Of a stretch of DNA of 34,728 nucleotides, positions 7,845 to 16,027 are shown one piece after another (within the stretch, counting starts at the first letter, position 1; every line of letters begins with the position of its first letter). The DNA is taken from NCBI GenBank assembly GCA_030538085.1, contig JAUNUR010000028.1:1-34728 (forward strand), in the 5' to 3' direction. The position numbers and the translations under genes are program-made. The DNA comes from Pseudomonadota bacterium (lineage in GTDB: Bacteria; Pseudomonadota; Gammaproteobacteria; Burkholderiales; Burkholderiaceae_C). The notes below the pieces were generated by a model, which had not been told where the DNA came from, searched no databases, and was given only the letters and a program-made list of their open reading frames with translations.

Positions 7845-7868
7845 AAACGGGCACCGAAGTGCCCGTTT
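7845..7868 (-). terminator. Intrinsic terminator of the parvulin gene
   Basis: A perfect 10-bp stem (AAACGGGCAC / GTGCCCGTTT) encloses a four-base loop that reads TTCG on the minus strand, a very stable tetraloop. On that strand it is followed by GTCTTGG after the three Ts that close the stem. It lies 26 bases past the stop codon of the minus-strand parvulin gene, at the end of the selO-to-parvulin block. Confidence 0.8.
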
Positions 7869-7894
7869 GATGTGGATTGCGCGCGGCGCGCGGT

Positions 7895-8713
7895 TTATTG
7901 GATCTTGGCCTTGGTTCGCAGTTCTTCCTGGAACTTCACCAGTTTCTGCTGCTGCATCTGCTGCACGATCTGCGGCTTGACGTCCTCGAACTTGGGCAGC
8001 TCGGGCGCCTTGGCTTCGCGGATGTCGTCCACGCGGATCACGTGGTAGCCAAACTGCGACTTCACCGGCGCATCGGCCAGTTGCCCCTTGTCGAGCTGGG
8101 TCAGCGCGTTGGCGAACTCGGGCACGTAGCCTTGCGGGTTGGCCCAGCCCAGATCGCCGCCCTGGGCGCCGGAGCCGGGGTCCTTGGACTGCTTCTTGGC
8201 GATGTCCTCGAACTTGGCGCCTTTTTTCAGCTGGGCGATGATGGCCTTGGCCTCGTCTTCCTTCTCGACCAGGATGTGGCTGGCCTTGTATTCCTTGGCG
8301 CCGGCGGCGGGCGCCTGGGAGCCGACCACGCGGTCGTATTCGGCCTTGGCTTCCTCGTCGGTGACCTTGTTCTTCTCCTGGTAGTCGGCGAACAGCTCGT
8401 TGATCATCACGCTCTGGCGCGCCAGGTCCATCTTGGCGCGGAAGCCGGGCGAGGCCTCGATGCCGCGGCGCTGCGCTTCTTGCATGAAGATTTCGCGGGC
8501 GATGACTTCCTCGCGCAGTTGCTTGTCCATGTCGGGCGGCACGGGGCGGCCGGTGCGCGCGGCCTGCTCGTTGATCTGCTCCGCCAGCGCGTCCAGGCGT
8601 GTCTTGGGCACGGGCTTGCCGTTGACGATGGCGACGTTCTGCGCCATCACGGGCAGCGCCAGGGCGCTGGCCAGCATGGCCGCCGCGGAAACGGTCAGAA
8701 ACTGTTTTTTCAT
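7895..8713 (-). CDS. Secreted peptidylprolyl isomerase, parvulin (PpiC/PrsA-like)
   Basis: This is a 272-residue periplasmic foldase. The start at 8713 gives a clear signal peptide: MKKQFLTVSAAAMLASALAL ending VMAQ, with cleavage likely after MAQ. An N-terminal chaperone-like helical region (about 25-130) precedes a parvulin rotamase domain with the family landmarks YKASHILV, QSKDPGSGAQGGDLGW and GYHVIRVDD. Such proteins help fold exported or outer-membrane proteins by isomerising prolyl bonds. An upstream extension to 8800 is open but would bury the signal peptide, so it is rejected. The C-terminal tail (PQIVQQMQQQKLVKFQEELR) is a charged helix. A strong intrinsic terminator follows. Confidence 0.9.
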   Translation of the reverse strand: MKKQFLTVSAAAMLASALALPVMAQNVAIVNGKPVPKTRLDALAEQINEQAARTGRPVPPDMDKQLREEVIAREIFMQEAQRRGIEASPGFRAKMDLARQSVMINELFADYQEKNKVTDEEAKAEYDRVVGSQAPAAGAKEYKASHILVEKEDEAKAIIAQLKKGAKFEDIAKKQSKDPGSGAQGGDLGWANPQGYVPEFANALTQLDKGQLADAPVKSQFGYHVIRVDDIREAKAPELPKFEDVKPQIVQQMQQQKLVKFQEELRTKAKIQ

Positions 8714-8808
8714 GGTGTCAAAAAAGGAAGGGGAAAGCCCGTCCGAGCCGGGATGAAAAGCGCGTGAAAGCGGTTGAGAAGGCGAAAAAGCAGTCCGCAA
8801 GGTTCTCT

Positions 8809-9075
8809 TCAGCGGGTTTCGATGGCGAGGGCGTGCACGCCATCGTGGTCGATGAATTTTTGCAGCGCATCATATACGAGGCGGTGCCGCGCCACGCGGC
8901 TTTGGCCCTCGAAGCGCGGCGATGCGATGCGCACGCGGAAATGGGTGCCAAAGCCCGTGCCGTTGGCGCCGGCGTGGCCGTCGTGCTGCCAGCTTTCGTC
9001 CAGCACTTCGAGTTCGGTGGGTTGCAGTTGCTGGCGCAGGTGTTCGGCCATGTGGTCGGCCAGGGTGTTGCTCAT
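8809..9075 (-). CDS. BolA family protein
   Basis: This 88-residue protein has the BolA/IbaG fold signature, including [20 protein letters not shown] followed by LVYDALQ and an HALAIET end. BolA proteins partner with monothiol glutaredoxins around iron-sulfur clusters and affect cell shape and stress responses. The ATG at 9075 overlaps the stop of yciB (ATGA, 9072-9075) and has a strong ribosome-binding site, GGAGGA at 9081-9086, so translational coupling is expected. The invariant-type His of the family is present in the [10 protein letters not shown] region. BolA next to YciB is a familiar pairing in betaproteobacteria. Confidence 0.88.
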   Translation of the reverse strand: MSNTLADHMAEHLRQQLQPTELEVLDESWQHDGHAGANGTGFGTHFRVRIASPRFEGQSRVARHRLVYDALQKFIDHDGVHALAIETR

Positions 9076-9632
9076 GTCGATCCTCCAGGGGGCAGTTCGG
9101 CGCCGGGTTCGTCCTTCAGGTGCCGTGCCACGTAGACGCCCTGGCCGATGATGAAGGCGATTGGGAACACGTAGCCCCACAGCTTGAAGTTGGCCCAGGC
9201 GTCGGTCGAGAAATAGGCCGCCACGTAGCCGTTGATGGCGGCCATGAACAGGCAGTAGCCGATCCAGGCGATGGTCAGCCGGTGCCACACGAAGTCGGGC
9301 AGGGTGAGCTGGCTGCCCAGCATGATCTGCAGGAAGTTCTTGCGAAAGCCCCACAGCGCCACGGCCAGCGCCACCGCCATGGCGACGTAGAGCACCGTGG
9401 GCTTCCATTTGATGAAGCGCTCGTCCTGCAGGATCAGGGTGAGCGCGCCAAAGATCAGGATCAGGGCCAGCGTGGCCTTGTGCATGGTGGTCAGCTTCTT
9501 GTCGAGCACGTAGATGACGGCCATTTGCACGCAGGTGGCGGCCATGAGCACGGCGGTGCCCACGTAAATGCCCCACAGCTTGTAGGCGCCGAAGAACAGC
9601 AGGATGGGCAGGAAGTCGAGCAGCAGTTTCAT
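9072..9632 (-). CDS. yciB: Inner-membrane septation protein A, YciB/IspZ family
   Basis: This 186-residue polytopic membrane protein begins [20 protein letters not shown], the near-invariant start of YciB. It has about five predicted transmembrane segments, the conserved [11 protein letters not shown] and [11 protein letters not shown] regions and a late [15 protein letters not shown] segment. The family is linked to cell-envelope synthesis and septation, through contacts with elongation and division proteins in E. coli and Shigella. The gene sits between msrB (9 bases upstream) and bolA (overlapping), forming part of one minus-strand transcription unit. Confidence 0.92.
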   Translation of the reverse strand: MKLLLDFLPILLFFGAYKLWGIYVGTAVLMAATCVQMAVIYVLDKKLTTMHKATLALILIFGALTLILQDERFIKWKPTVLYVAMAVALAVALWGFRKNFLQIMLGSQLTLPDFVWHRLTIAWIGYCLFMAAINGYVAAYFSTDAWANFKLWGYVFPIAFIIGQGVYVARHLKDEPGAELPPGGST

Positions 9633-9641
9633 CGCGGCGGA

Positions 9642-10049
9642 TTATCGCGGCTCGAAATCGAGGGACGCGGAGTTCATGCAGTAGCGCAGGCCGGTGGGTG
9701 CGGGGCCGTCCGGGAACACATGACCCAGGTGCGCGCCGCAGTTGGCGCAGACGGTTTCGACACGCACCATGCCGTGGCTCAAGTCGCGCCGCTCCTCGAT
9801 GGCGCCGGGAATCGCCAGCGAGAAGCTGGGCCAGCCGCAGCCAGCGTCGAACTTGGTGCCCGACTCGAACAGTTTGCTGCCGCAGCAGATGCAGTGGTAG
9901 CTGCCGTCGGCCCAGTGCTGTTCGTACTTGCCGGTGTAGGGGCGCTCGGTGGCGGCCTGGCGGGTGACCTGGTAGGCCGGGGCTTCAGCGCCCTTGGCGG
10001 CCAGCAGGGTGCGCCATTCGTCGTCGGTTTTCTGGATAGGATGGGTCAT
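9642..10049 (-). CDS. msrB: Peptide-methionine (R)-S-oxide reductase MsrB
   Basis: MsrB reduces methionine-R-sulfoxide in proteins. The 135-residue product has every family landmark: the zinc-binding pairs CICCG (Cys53 and Cys56) and CANCG, the [10 protein letters not shown] loop with a resolving cysteine candidate, GAHLGHVF, and the catalytic RYCMNSASL near the C-terminus. No signal peptide is present, so it is cytoplasmic. The ATG at 10049 overlaps the selO stop codon (ATGA); a TTG at 10058 is the only other in-frame start. Coupled translation with selO suggests a shared redox-response role. Confidence 0.94.
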   Translation of the reverse strand: MTHPIQKTDDEWRTLLAAKGAEAPAYQVTRQAATERPYTGKYEQHWADGSYHCICCGSKLFESGTKFDAGCGWPSFSLAIPGAIEERRDLSHGMVRVETVCANCGAHLGHVFPDGPAPTGLRYCMNSASLDFEPR

Positions 10050-11539
10050 GAGGAACAACTGATCTGGATGTGGGATGCCCAGTCGGGCGGAAAACCGGCC
10101 CAGTCGGCATGCTGGGGATGGTCGTCGAACGGGCGCTCCAGCACGGCCAGCAGATTTTCGACCATGCGGAAGTCCTTTTGTTTCGCCAGCGCGATGGCCT
10201 GCTCGGCCAGGTAGTTGCGCAGCACGATGGTGGGGCTGGAATGATGCATCAAATTGGCATCTGTCGCTTGTCCATCAATCGTTGTTAGCTCTTTATGTCG
10301 TAGCAAAAGGTGCTCGATGGCCGCGCGGTCGTGAAACAGGTCTTGCACCGTGTCGGCGGGCGCGCCGGCGGCATGCAGGGCCAGGCGGCGCCAGAAGATG
10401 GTCCAGTCGGTGCGCTCGCGCGCCATCAGCTTGAGCAGTTCGCCTACCAGCGCGCGCGTGCCGTCGTTGGCTTGGGCCAGGCCCAGCTTGGCGGCCATGC
10501 GGCGGTCCAGCTCGGCGGGGAAGGCGTTCTTATACGGCTCCAGCGCGGCCATGGCCTCGTCCGGTTCGCCGATCAGCGGCAGCAGCGCCTGGCCCAGGGC
10601 GAACAGGTTCCAGTGCGCGATCTGCGGCTGGCGCTGGTAGCTGTAGCGCCCGCCGTGGTCGCTGTGGTTGCAGATGTGGGCCGGATCGAACCCGTCCATG
10701 AACTGGAACGGGCCGTAGTCGATGGTCAGGCCCAGGATGCTCATGTTGTCGGTGTTCATCACGCCGTGCATGAAACCCACCGCCTGCCATTGGGCGATGA
10801 GCGCCGCGGTGCGCTGCGTGACGGCGGTCAGTAGCGCGGCGTAGGGGTTCGGGGCTTCGCGGCATTCGGAATAGAAATGCTCGATCACGAAATCGGCCAG
10901 CGCACGCAGTGCCTCGGGCTGGCCGTGGTGGCTGAAATGCTCGAAATGCCCGAAGCGGATGAAGCTGGGCGCCGCGCGGGTGACGACGGCGGCGGTTTCG
11001 ATCTCTTCGCGCCGAACCGGCTGGTCGGAGCCGGTGATGCACAGCGCCCGCGTGGTGGGGATGCACAGGCCGTGCATGGCCTCGCTGCACAGGAATTCGC
11101 GGATCGACGAGCGCAGCACGGCGCGGCCATCGCCCATGCGGGAATAGGGCGTCAGGCCGCTGCCCTTGAGCTGCAGTTCCCACCACTGGCCGTCGGGTGC
11201 CTGTACCTCGCCCAGCAGGTGCGCGCGCCCATCGCCCAGTTGCCCGGCCCAGACGCCGAACTGGTGGCCGCTGTAGACGCTGGCCAGCGGCTGGCTGCCG
11301 GGCGGCAGGTGATTGCCGGTGAACGCATCCAGCGCCTGCCGCGAATGCCACCAGTCTTCTTCCAGGCCCAGCTCGCGCGCCATCGACTGGCTGCGAGCGA
11401 CCCAGTACGGGTCGCGCAGTGGCATCGGCGCCAGCCGGGTGTGGAACGCTTCACCCAGGCTGGCAAAGCGATGGCGCCATGCCAGGCCCAGGTTGTCCGG
11501 CGCGGCGCCGGATGTCATGGGGTGCTGCATGGGCGGCAT
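10046..11539 (-). CDS. selO: Protein adenylyltransferase SelO (YdiU)
   Basis: SelO is a pseudokinase-fold enzyme that transfers AMP from ATP to Ser/Thr/Tyr of target proteins, including redox proteins. This 497-residue copy shows [60 protein letters not shown] and [10 protein letters not shown], the active-site blocks of the family. It ends in CSS, the same antepenultimate cysteine that is selenocysteine in animal SelO. An AT-rich stretch at 10246-10306 (encoding the region around [16 protein letters not shown]) looks like an inserted dispersed repeat kept in frame. Starts at 11539, or in-frame ATGs slightly downstream, are possible. It is the first gene of the minus-strand block. Confidence 0.93.
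   Translation of the reverse strand: MPPMQHPMTSGAAPDNLGLAWRHRFASLGEAFHTRLAPMPLRDPYWVARSQSMARELGLEEDWWHSRQALDAFTGNHLPPGSQPLASVYSGHQFGVWAGQLGDGRAHLLGEVQAPDGQWWELQLKGSGLTPYSRMGDGRAVLRSSIREFLCSEAMHGLCIPTTRALCITGSDQPVRREEIETAAVVTRAAPSFIRFGHFEHFSHHGQPEALRALADFVIEHFYSECREAPNPYAALLTAVTQRTAALIAQWQAVGFMHGVMNTDNMSILGLTIDYGPFQFMDGFDPAHICNHSDHGGRYSYQRQPQIAHWNLFALGQALLPLIGEPDEAMAALEPYKNAFPAELDRRMAAKLGLAQANDGTRALVGELLKLMARERTDWTIFWRRLALHAAGAPADTVQDLFHDRAAIEHLLLRHKELTTIDGQATDANLMHHSSPTIVLRNYLAEQAIALAKQKDFRMVENLLAVLERPFDDHPQHADWAGFPPDWASHIQISCSS
10265..10292. repeat. Comamonadaceae-type short repeat inside selO
   Basis: The segment CGCTTGTCCATCAATCG... aligns with 24985-25012 (CGCTTATCCATCAAGCG...) at about 23 of 29 bases. 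It shares the TGTCCATCAA core with the complement of 21519-21540. It is AT-rich compared with the surrounding coding sequence and is translated in frame on the minus strand as part of SelO. Confidence 0.5.
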
Positions 11540-11660
11540 TGTCCGGGGCCTGGCCTAACCATGCAGGCGCGTGGGTGAAGAGCTGTCTCGTCCAGGGCAG
11601 TCGGCGCCGCGCTTATCAATTAGTATTTCGCGCCACCGACTCAACAAACTGGAGACTCCG

Positions 11661-13289
11661 ATGCTGGGCTTGATGCAGAACCATCCGCTGCTGATTTCGT
11701 CGCTGATCGACTTTGCCGCCAGGCACCACAAGGACGGGCAGGTGGTGTCTCGCCGCGTGGAAGGCGACATCCACCGCTACACCTGGGCCGACGTGCAGCA
11801 GCGCTCCAAGCAGGTGGCCAACGCGCTGGAAGCGCTGGGCCTGAAGGCGAGCGAGCGCGTCGGCACGCTGGCCTGGAACGGCTACCGCCACCTGGAGCTG
11901 TACTTTGGCGTCAGCGGTTCGCAGCGCGTGCTGCACACCATCAACCCGCGCCTGCTGCCCGAGCAGATCGCCTGGATCGTCAACCACGCGGAAGACCAGG
12001 TCCTGTGCTTCGAGACCAGCTTCCTGCCCATCGTGCAGGGCATCCACGCGCACTGCAAGACCGTCAAGCACTGGATCGCGCTGTGCGACGAGGACAAGCT
12101 ACCCAAGGACACCGGCATCCCCAACCTGCTGAGCTACGAGGCCTGGATCGGTCGGCAATCGACCGAATACGCCTGGCCCGTGTTCGACGAGAACACGGCG
12201 TCGAGCATGTGCTACACCAGCGGCACCACGGGTCACCCCAAGGCGGCGCTGTACAGCCACCGCTCCACCGTGCTGCATGCCTACGCCGCCGCGCTGCCCG
12301 ACGTGATGGGCCTGTCGGCGCGCGATTCGGCGCTGCCGGTGGTGCCCATGTTCCACGTCAACGCCTGGGGCCTGCCGTACTCGGCGGCCATGGTGGGCTG
12401 CAAACTGGTGTTTCCCGGCCCGGCGCTTGACGGCCAGTCGGTCTACGAGCTGATGGAGGCCGAGAAGGTCACCTTCGCCGCCGGCGTGCCGACGGTGTGG
12501 CAGATGCTGCTGGGCCATGTGGGGCAGAACAAGCTGAAGTTCTCCACCCTCAAGCGCACGGTGATCGGTGGCTCGGCCTGCCCGCCGGCCATGATCGACA
12601 CGTTCCGCAACGACTACGGCGTGGATGTGCTGCACGCCTGGGGCATGACCGAGATGAGCCCGCTGGGCACGCTGTGCACGCTGAAGGAAAAGCACCGCGA
12701 TTTGCCCGAAGACCAGCAAATGGCGCTGCGCCTGAAACAGGGCCGAGCCATCTTCGGCGTCGACATGAAGATCGTCGGCGCCAACGGCGAGGAACTGCCC
12801 TGGGACGGCAAAACCTATGGCGACCTGTACGTGAAGGGCTCGTGGATCCTCGACAAGTACTACAAGAGCGAGGGCAGCGATCCGCTGAGGGATGGCTGGT
12901 TCCCCACGGGCGACGTGGCCACCATCGACGTCGACGGCTTCATGCAGATCACCGACCGCAGCAAGGACGTGATCAAGTCGGGCGGCGAGTGGATCAGCTC
13001 CATTGACATCGAGAACGTGGCCATGGCCCACCCGGCTGTCGCCATGGCAGCCTGCATCGGCATGCCGCACCCCAAGTGGGACGAGCGCCCCATCGTGGCG
13101 GTGACGCTCAAGCCCGGCGCCGAGGTGACGCGAGAGGAGTTGCTGAAGTTCTACGAAGGCCGCGTTGCCAAATGGCAGGTGCCGGACGACGTGGTGTTCG
13201 TCGACTCGATTCCCATCGGCGCCACCGGCAAGATGCTCAAGACCAGGCTGCGCGACCAGCTCAAGGACTACAAGCTGCCGACGGCTTGA
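11661..13289 (+). CDS. Long-chain fatty acid--CoA ligase (AMP-binding)
   Basis: This 542-residue enzyme of the adenylate-forming family activates a carboxylic acid to its CoA thioester through an acyl-AMP. It carries the P-loop [10 protein letters not shown] (185-194), the MFHVNAWG segment, [12 protein letters not shown], the hinge-region [12 protein letters not shown] and [15 protein letters not shown], and the late catalytic lysine in ATGKMLK (Lys524). It belongs to the medium/long-chain group common in beta-oxidation clusters. The ATG at 11661 has GGAG upstream; the longer frame to 11571 lacks support. A good intrinsic terminator follows, so it may be transcribed separately from the transporter genes downstream. 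Confidence 0.9.
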   Translation: MLGLMQNHPLLISSLIDFAARHHKDGQVVSRRVEGDIHRYTWADVQQRSKQVANALEALGLKASERVGTLAWNGYRHLELYFGVSGSQRVLHTINPRLLPEQIAWIVNHAEDQVLCFETSFLPIVQGIHAHCKTVKHWIALCDEDKLPKDTGIPNLLSYEAWIGRQSTEYAWPVFDENTASSMCYTSGTTGHPKAALYSHRSTVLHAYAAALPDVMGLSARDSALPVVPMFHVNAWGLPYSAAMVGCKLVFPGPALDGQSVYELMEAEKVTFAAGVPTVWQMLLGHVGQNKLKFSTLKRTVIGGSACPPAMIDTFRNDYGVDVLHAWGMTEMSPLGTLCTLKEKHRDLPEDQQMALRLKQGRAIFGVDMKIVGANGEELPWDGKTYGDLYVKGSWILDKYYKSEGSDPLRDGWFPTGDVATIDVDGFMQITDRSKDVIKSGGEWISSIDIENVAMAHPAVAMAACIGMPHPKWDERPIVAVTLKPGAEVTREELLKFYEGRVAKWQVPDDVVFVDSIPIGATGKMLKTRLRDQLKDYKLPTA

Positions 13290-13335
13290 TTTGATGGCAG
13301 GTCCCAGGCGGCTCGTCTGGCTGGGGCGCGACGGG

Positions 13336-13370
13336 AAGGCTCGCCCTTCGCACCGGAGGGTGAGCTTTTT
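13336..13370 (+). terminator. Intrinsic terminator after the acyl-CoA ligase gene
   Basis: The arms GCTCGCCCT (13339-13347) and AGGGTGAGC (13357-13365) form a nine-pair stem with one G-U pair and a nine-base loop, followed directly by five Ts. It begins 47 bases after the ligase stop codon. Confidence 0.75.
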
Positions 13371-13410
13371 GTTGTGTGATTCCAGTTCCAGACCAAGGCC
13401 GTGATGCCTA

Positions 13411-13510
13411 CATCATTCCGGCGCGAAGCCTGCTCGTACAGCGATAAGGGGCCTGAATCCAGACGGCCCGTGCGGGGAAACATGGATCCCGGCCTTCGCC
13501 GGGATGACGG
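13411..13510. repeat. Dispersed palindromic repeat (GGATCCCGGCCTTCGCCGGG type)
   Basis: The segment ends AAACATGGATCCCGGCCTTC followed by GCCGGGATGACGG, with a degenerate inverse arm CATTCCGGCGCGAAGCC at its left. A similar right arm occurs at 17708-17742. This kind of sequence is widespread as an intergenic repeat in proteobacteria. It directly precedes the element at 13535-13649. No gene is seen in 13290-13691. Confidence 0.65.
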
Positions 13511-13534
13511 CTGTTGACGTTTCGCAGCGGAGTT

Positions 13535-13649
13535 ATTGAGATTTTCAAAAATCAGGACAGCGTGGGCTATCAGAAAGAACCCCTCACATTCCCTCGTCAT
13601 TGCGGCGAAGGCATTAAATAGGCTTGTCCTGAATTACGAAACTCTCAAT
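13535..13649. repeat. MITE-like element, copy D (internally deleted)
   Basis: The left end ATTGAGATTTTCAAAAATCA followed by GGACAGCG, and the right end TTGTCCTGAATTACGAAACT followed by CTCAAT, are imperfect inverted repeats. The interior has only CATTGCGGCGAAGGCATTAA in place of the roughly 95-bp core seen in copies A and C: it jumps from the first GAAGGC to the second. The right end lies 43 bases before the chosen livH start and probably contributes to its leader. Confidence 0.75.
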
Positions 13650-13691
13650 CGACAAAACACGACAGAACAAGAACAGCTTTTCGGATTTGCC

Positions 13692-14735
13692 TTGGAGTCC
13701 TTCATCGTCACCTTGCTGAGCAGCCTGAGTTACGGGCTGTTCCTGTTCATGCTCAGCGCCGGCCTGACCCTCATCCTCAGCATGATGGGGGTGCTGAACT
13801 TCGCGCATGCCAGCTTCTACATGCTGGGCGCCTACATCGGTTACACGCTGTCGGGCGCCATCGGCTTCTGGGCGGCGCTGGTGCTGTCGCCCATTCTGGT
13901 GGCCGTCCTGGGTGCATTGTTCGAGAAGTACTGCCTGCGCAAGGTGCATAAATTCGGGCATGTGTCCGAGCTGCTGGTCACCTTCGGCCTGTCCTACATC
14001 ATTCTGGAAGTGGTGCAGCTCGCCTGGGGCCGCCCGGCGCTTGATTTCAGGCCGCCCGGGGCGCTGCAAGGGCCGGCATTCACGCTGATCAACCACTCGG
14101 TCGAAGGCATGCGCCTGGTCTGGGGCGCGGCGCCCGATGGCGCCTGCCGCGTGGCCGATGCCGCGGTGCGCGTGGCGTGCTCGCCGTTTCCGGCCACGCG
14201 GGCGCTGATGATGGTGGTGGCCGTGCTCATGCTGGTCGGCATCTGGCTGCTGCTCACGCGCACCCGCATCGGCTACATCATCCAGGCCGCGCTGACGCAC
14301 CCCGACATGGTGGAGGCGCTGGGGCACAACGTGCCGCGCGTGTTCATGCTGGTGTTCGGCGCCGGCACCGGGCTGGCGGCACTGGCCGGCGTGATCGGCG
14401 GCAGCACCTTCGTGACCGAGCCGGCCATGGCCGCCACCGTGGGCGCCATCATCTTCGTGGTGGTGGTGGTCGGTGGCATGGGCTCGCTGGCGGGGGCGTT
14501 CGTGGCTTCGCTGCTGATCGGCGTGATCCAGACCTTCGCCGTGGCGCTCGACTACTCGCTCATCACTCTGGCGGGGCACCTGGGCATTCAGCTCAGCCAG
14601 GCGGCGCGCGAGAACTCGCTGGTCAAGCTCACGGTGTCGCAGGTGGCGCCGATCCTGCCGTATCTGCTGCTGGTGCTGGTGCTGGTCTTCCGTCCGCGTG
14701 GCCTGCTGGGCGCACGGGAGACCTGGAGCCAATGA
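13692..14735 (+). CDS. livH: Branched-chain amino acid-type ABC transporter permease, LivH family
   Basis: This 347-residue inner-membrane permease has the LivH hallmarks: TLILSMMGVLNFAHASFYML near the N-terminus, then about eight transmembrane segments, the TRTRIGYIIQAALTHPDMVE cytoplasmic coupling loop and GGMGSLAGAFVASLLIGVIQ. The longest frame runs back to 13536 but would translate a dispersed repeat. The TTG at 13692 gives LESFIVTLLSSLSYG, matching the usual MEsF start of the family, and is preferred. A loop of about 45 residues between two helices (VWGAAPDGACRVADAAVRVA) is longer than I expect. Its stop overlaps the livM start (ATGA). The name is by family; the substrate is more likely an organic acid than leucine, given the neighbours. 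Confidence 0.82.
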   Translation: MESFIVTLLSSLSYGLFLFMLSAGLTLILSMMGVLNFAHASFYMLGAYIGYTLSGAIGFWAALVLSPILVAVLGALFEKYCLRKVHKFGHVSELLVTFGLSYIILEVVQLAWGRPALDFRPPGALQGPAFTLINHSVEGMRLVWGAAPDGACRVADAAVRVACSPFPATRALMMVVAVLMLVGIWLLLTRTRIGYIIQAALTHPDMVEALGHNVPRVFMLVFGAGTGLAALAGVIGGSTFVTEPAMAATVGAIIFVVVVVGGMGSLAGAFVASLLIGVIQTFAVALDYSLITLAGHLGIQLSQAARENSLVKLTVSQVAPILPYLLLVLVLVFRPRGLLGARETWSQ

Positions 14736-16027
14736 GCACCACCGCGTCGCCCTCGGCGCTACCCTCCGCGCCCGCGCGGCTGCTGATCTGGGGTGGCTTC
14801 GCGCTCGTGCTGGCGGTGGCGCCGCTTGTCTTCAGCAGCCATCTGTCGATCAGCATGCTGGCGCAGATGGGCGTTGCCATCATTGCCTGCCTGTCGTACA
14901 ACATCCTGCTGGGGCAGGGCGGCATGCTCAGCTTCGGACACGCGGTGTATACCGGCCTGGGCTCCTTCGTGGTCATTCACGTGCTCAATGCCGTGGCGGC
15001 GGGGCGCTGGCACATTCCGGTCAGCCTGCTGCCGCTGGTGGGCGGGCTGGCGGGCTTGTTTTTCGCGGCTCTGCTGGGCTGGGTGAGCACCCGGAGATCC
15101 GGCACCACCTTCGCCATGATCACGCTGGGCATCGGCGAGCTGGTGTTCGCCATGTCGCTGATGATTCCCGAATTCTTCGGCGGCGAGGCCGGCGTGTCGG
15201 GCAACCGCGTGGTGGGCGATCCGGTCATGGGCATCAGCTACGGCCCGGCGCGGCAGCTTTATTACCTGATCGCCGTCTACACCTTCGCGTGCGTGCTGCT
15301 CATGTACGCATTCACGCAAACGCCGCTGGGCCGCATGCTGAACGCGGTGCGCGACAACCCGGAGCGGGTCGAGTTCATCGGCTACAGCGGCCAGCACGTG
15401 CGCTATCTGGTGTTCATCGTCGCGGGCTTTTTCGCCGGCATCGCGGGCGGTCTGGCGGCGCTGCACTTCGAGCTGGTCACGGCCGAGGTGGTGGGCGCCA
15501 GCCGCTCGGGCGCCTACCTGTTGTTCACCTTCCTGGGGGGCGCCACCTTCTTCTTCGGCCCCATCATCGGCGCGGTGCTGATGGTGTTCGCCTCCGTGCT
15601 GCTGTCGGAGCTGACCAAGGCCTGGCTGCTGTACCTGGGCCTGATCTTCGTGTTCATGGTGATGTACGCGCCCGGCGGCATCGCCAGCCTGGTCATGATG
15701 AACGTGCGGGTGGCCGCGCGCGGCAAATTTGGCCGCGTGGCGCCCAGCCTGGCGCTGCTGCTGCTGGCCGCCCTGGTGGCGCTGGCGGGCGCGGGCGCGC
15801 TGATCGAGATGGTCTACAGCCTGCAACTCGACTCGATGAGCGACGCGGTGCGCTTCGCCGGCATGACGCTGCATGCCCGGGACACGGCGCACTGGCTGAT
15901 CTTCGGCGGCCTGTTCGTGGCCGGCGCGCTGGCGCTGGAATGGGCGCGCCGCCGCCATGCGCGCGCGTGGGCCGTGGTGCAGGCCGAGATCGAGCAGGAA
16001 AACCAGCCCGCGCGGGAGGCGGCATGA
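14732..16027 (+). CDS. livM: Branched-chain amino acid-type ABC transporter permease, LivM family, extended
   Basis: This 431-residue permease opens with a short cytoplasmic tail. It then carries the LivM signature LSYNILLGQGGMLSFGHAVY (55-74), the TFAMITLGIGE segment and the coupling helix TPLGRMLNAVRDNPERVEFI (197-216). The usual LivM fold ends near MYAPGGIASL (311-320). Here about 110 further residues follow, with two extra hydrophobic segments (about 338-355 and 388-403) flanking a periplasmic loop, and a charged tail. The ATG at 14732 overlaps the livH stop, and the stop overlaps the livG start, so the transporter genes are translationally coupled. Confidence 0.88.
   Translation: MSTTASPSALPSAPARLLIWGGFALVLAVAPLVFSSHLSISMLAQMGVAIIACLSYNILLGQGGMLSFGHAVYTGLGSFVVIHVLNAVAAGRWHIPVSLLPLVGGLAGLFFAALLGWVSTRRSGTTFAMITLGIGELVFAMSLMIPEFFGGEAGVSGNRVVGDPVMGISYGPARQLYYLIAVYTFACVLLMYAFTQTPLGRMLNAVRDNPERVEFIGYSGQHVRYLVFIVAGFFAGIAGGLAALHFELVTAEVVGASRSGAYLLFTFLGGATFFFGPIIGAVLMVFASVLLSELTKAWLLYLGLIFVFMVMYAPGGIASLVMMNVRVAARGKFGRVAPSLALLLLAALVALAGAGALIEMVYSLQLDSMSDAVRFAGMTLHARDTAHWLIFGGLFVAGALALEWARRRHARAWAVVQAEIEQENQPAREAA

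Noticed and set aside
8714-8800. N-terminal extension of the parvulin protein
   Set aside because: It would place 29 residues before a typical signal peptide; the ATG at 8713 gives the expected secreted precursor.
12099-13070. Long minus-strand open frame opposite the acyl-CoA ligase
   Set aside because: It is rich in Arg, His and Ala with no domain motif, lies fully opposite a well-conserved enzyme gene, and is a codon-bias shadow typical of GC-rich DNA. The same applies to long antisense frames at 14759-16045, 17916-19238, 21244-23262, 29425-31173 and 32765-34165.
13536-13691. N-terminal extension of LivH
   Set aside because: These codons translate the MITE-like repeat rather than protein; the family N-terminus begins at the TTG at 13692.
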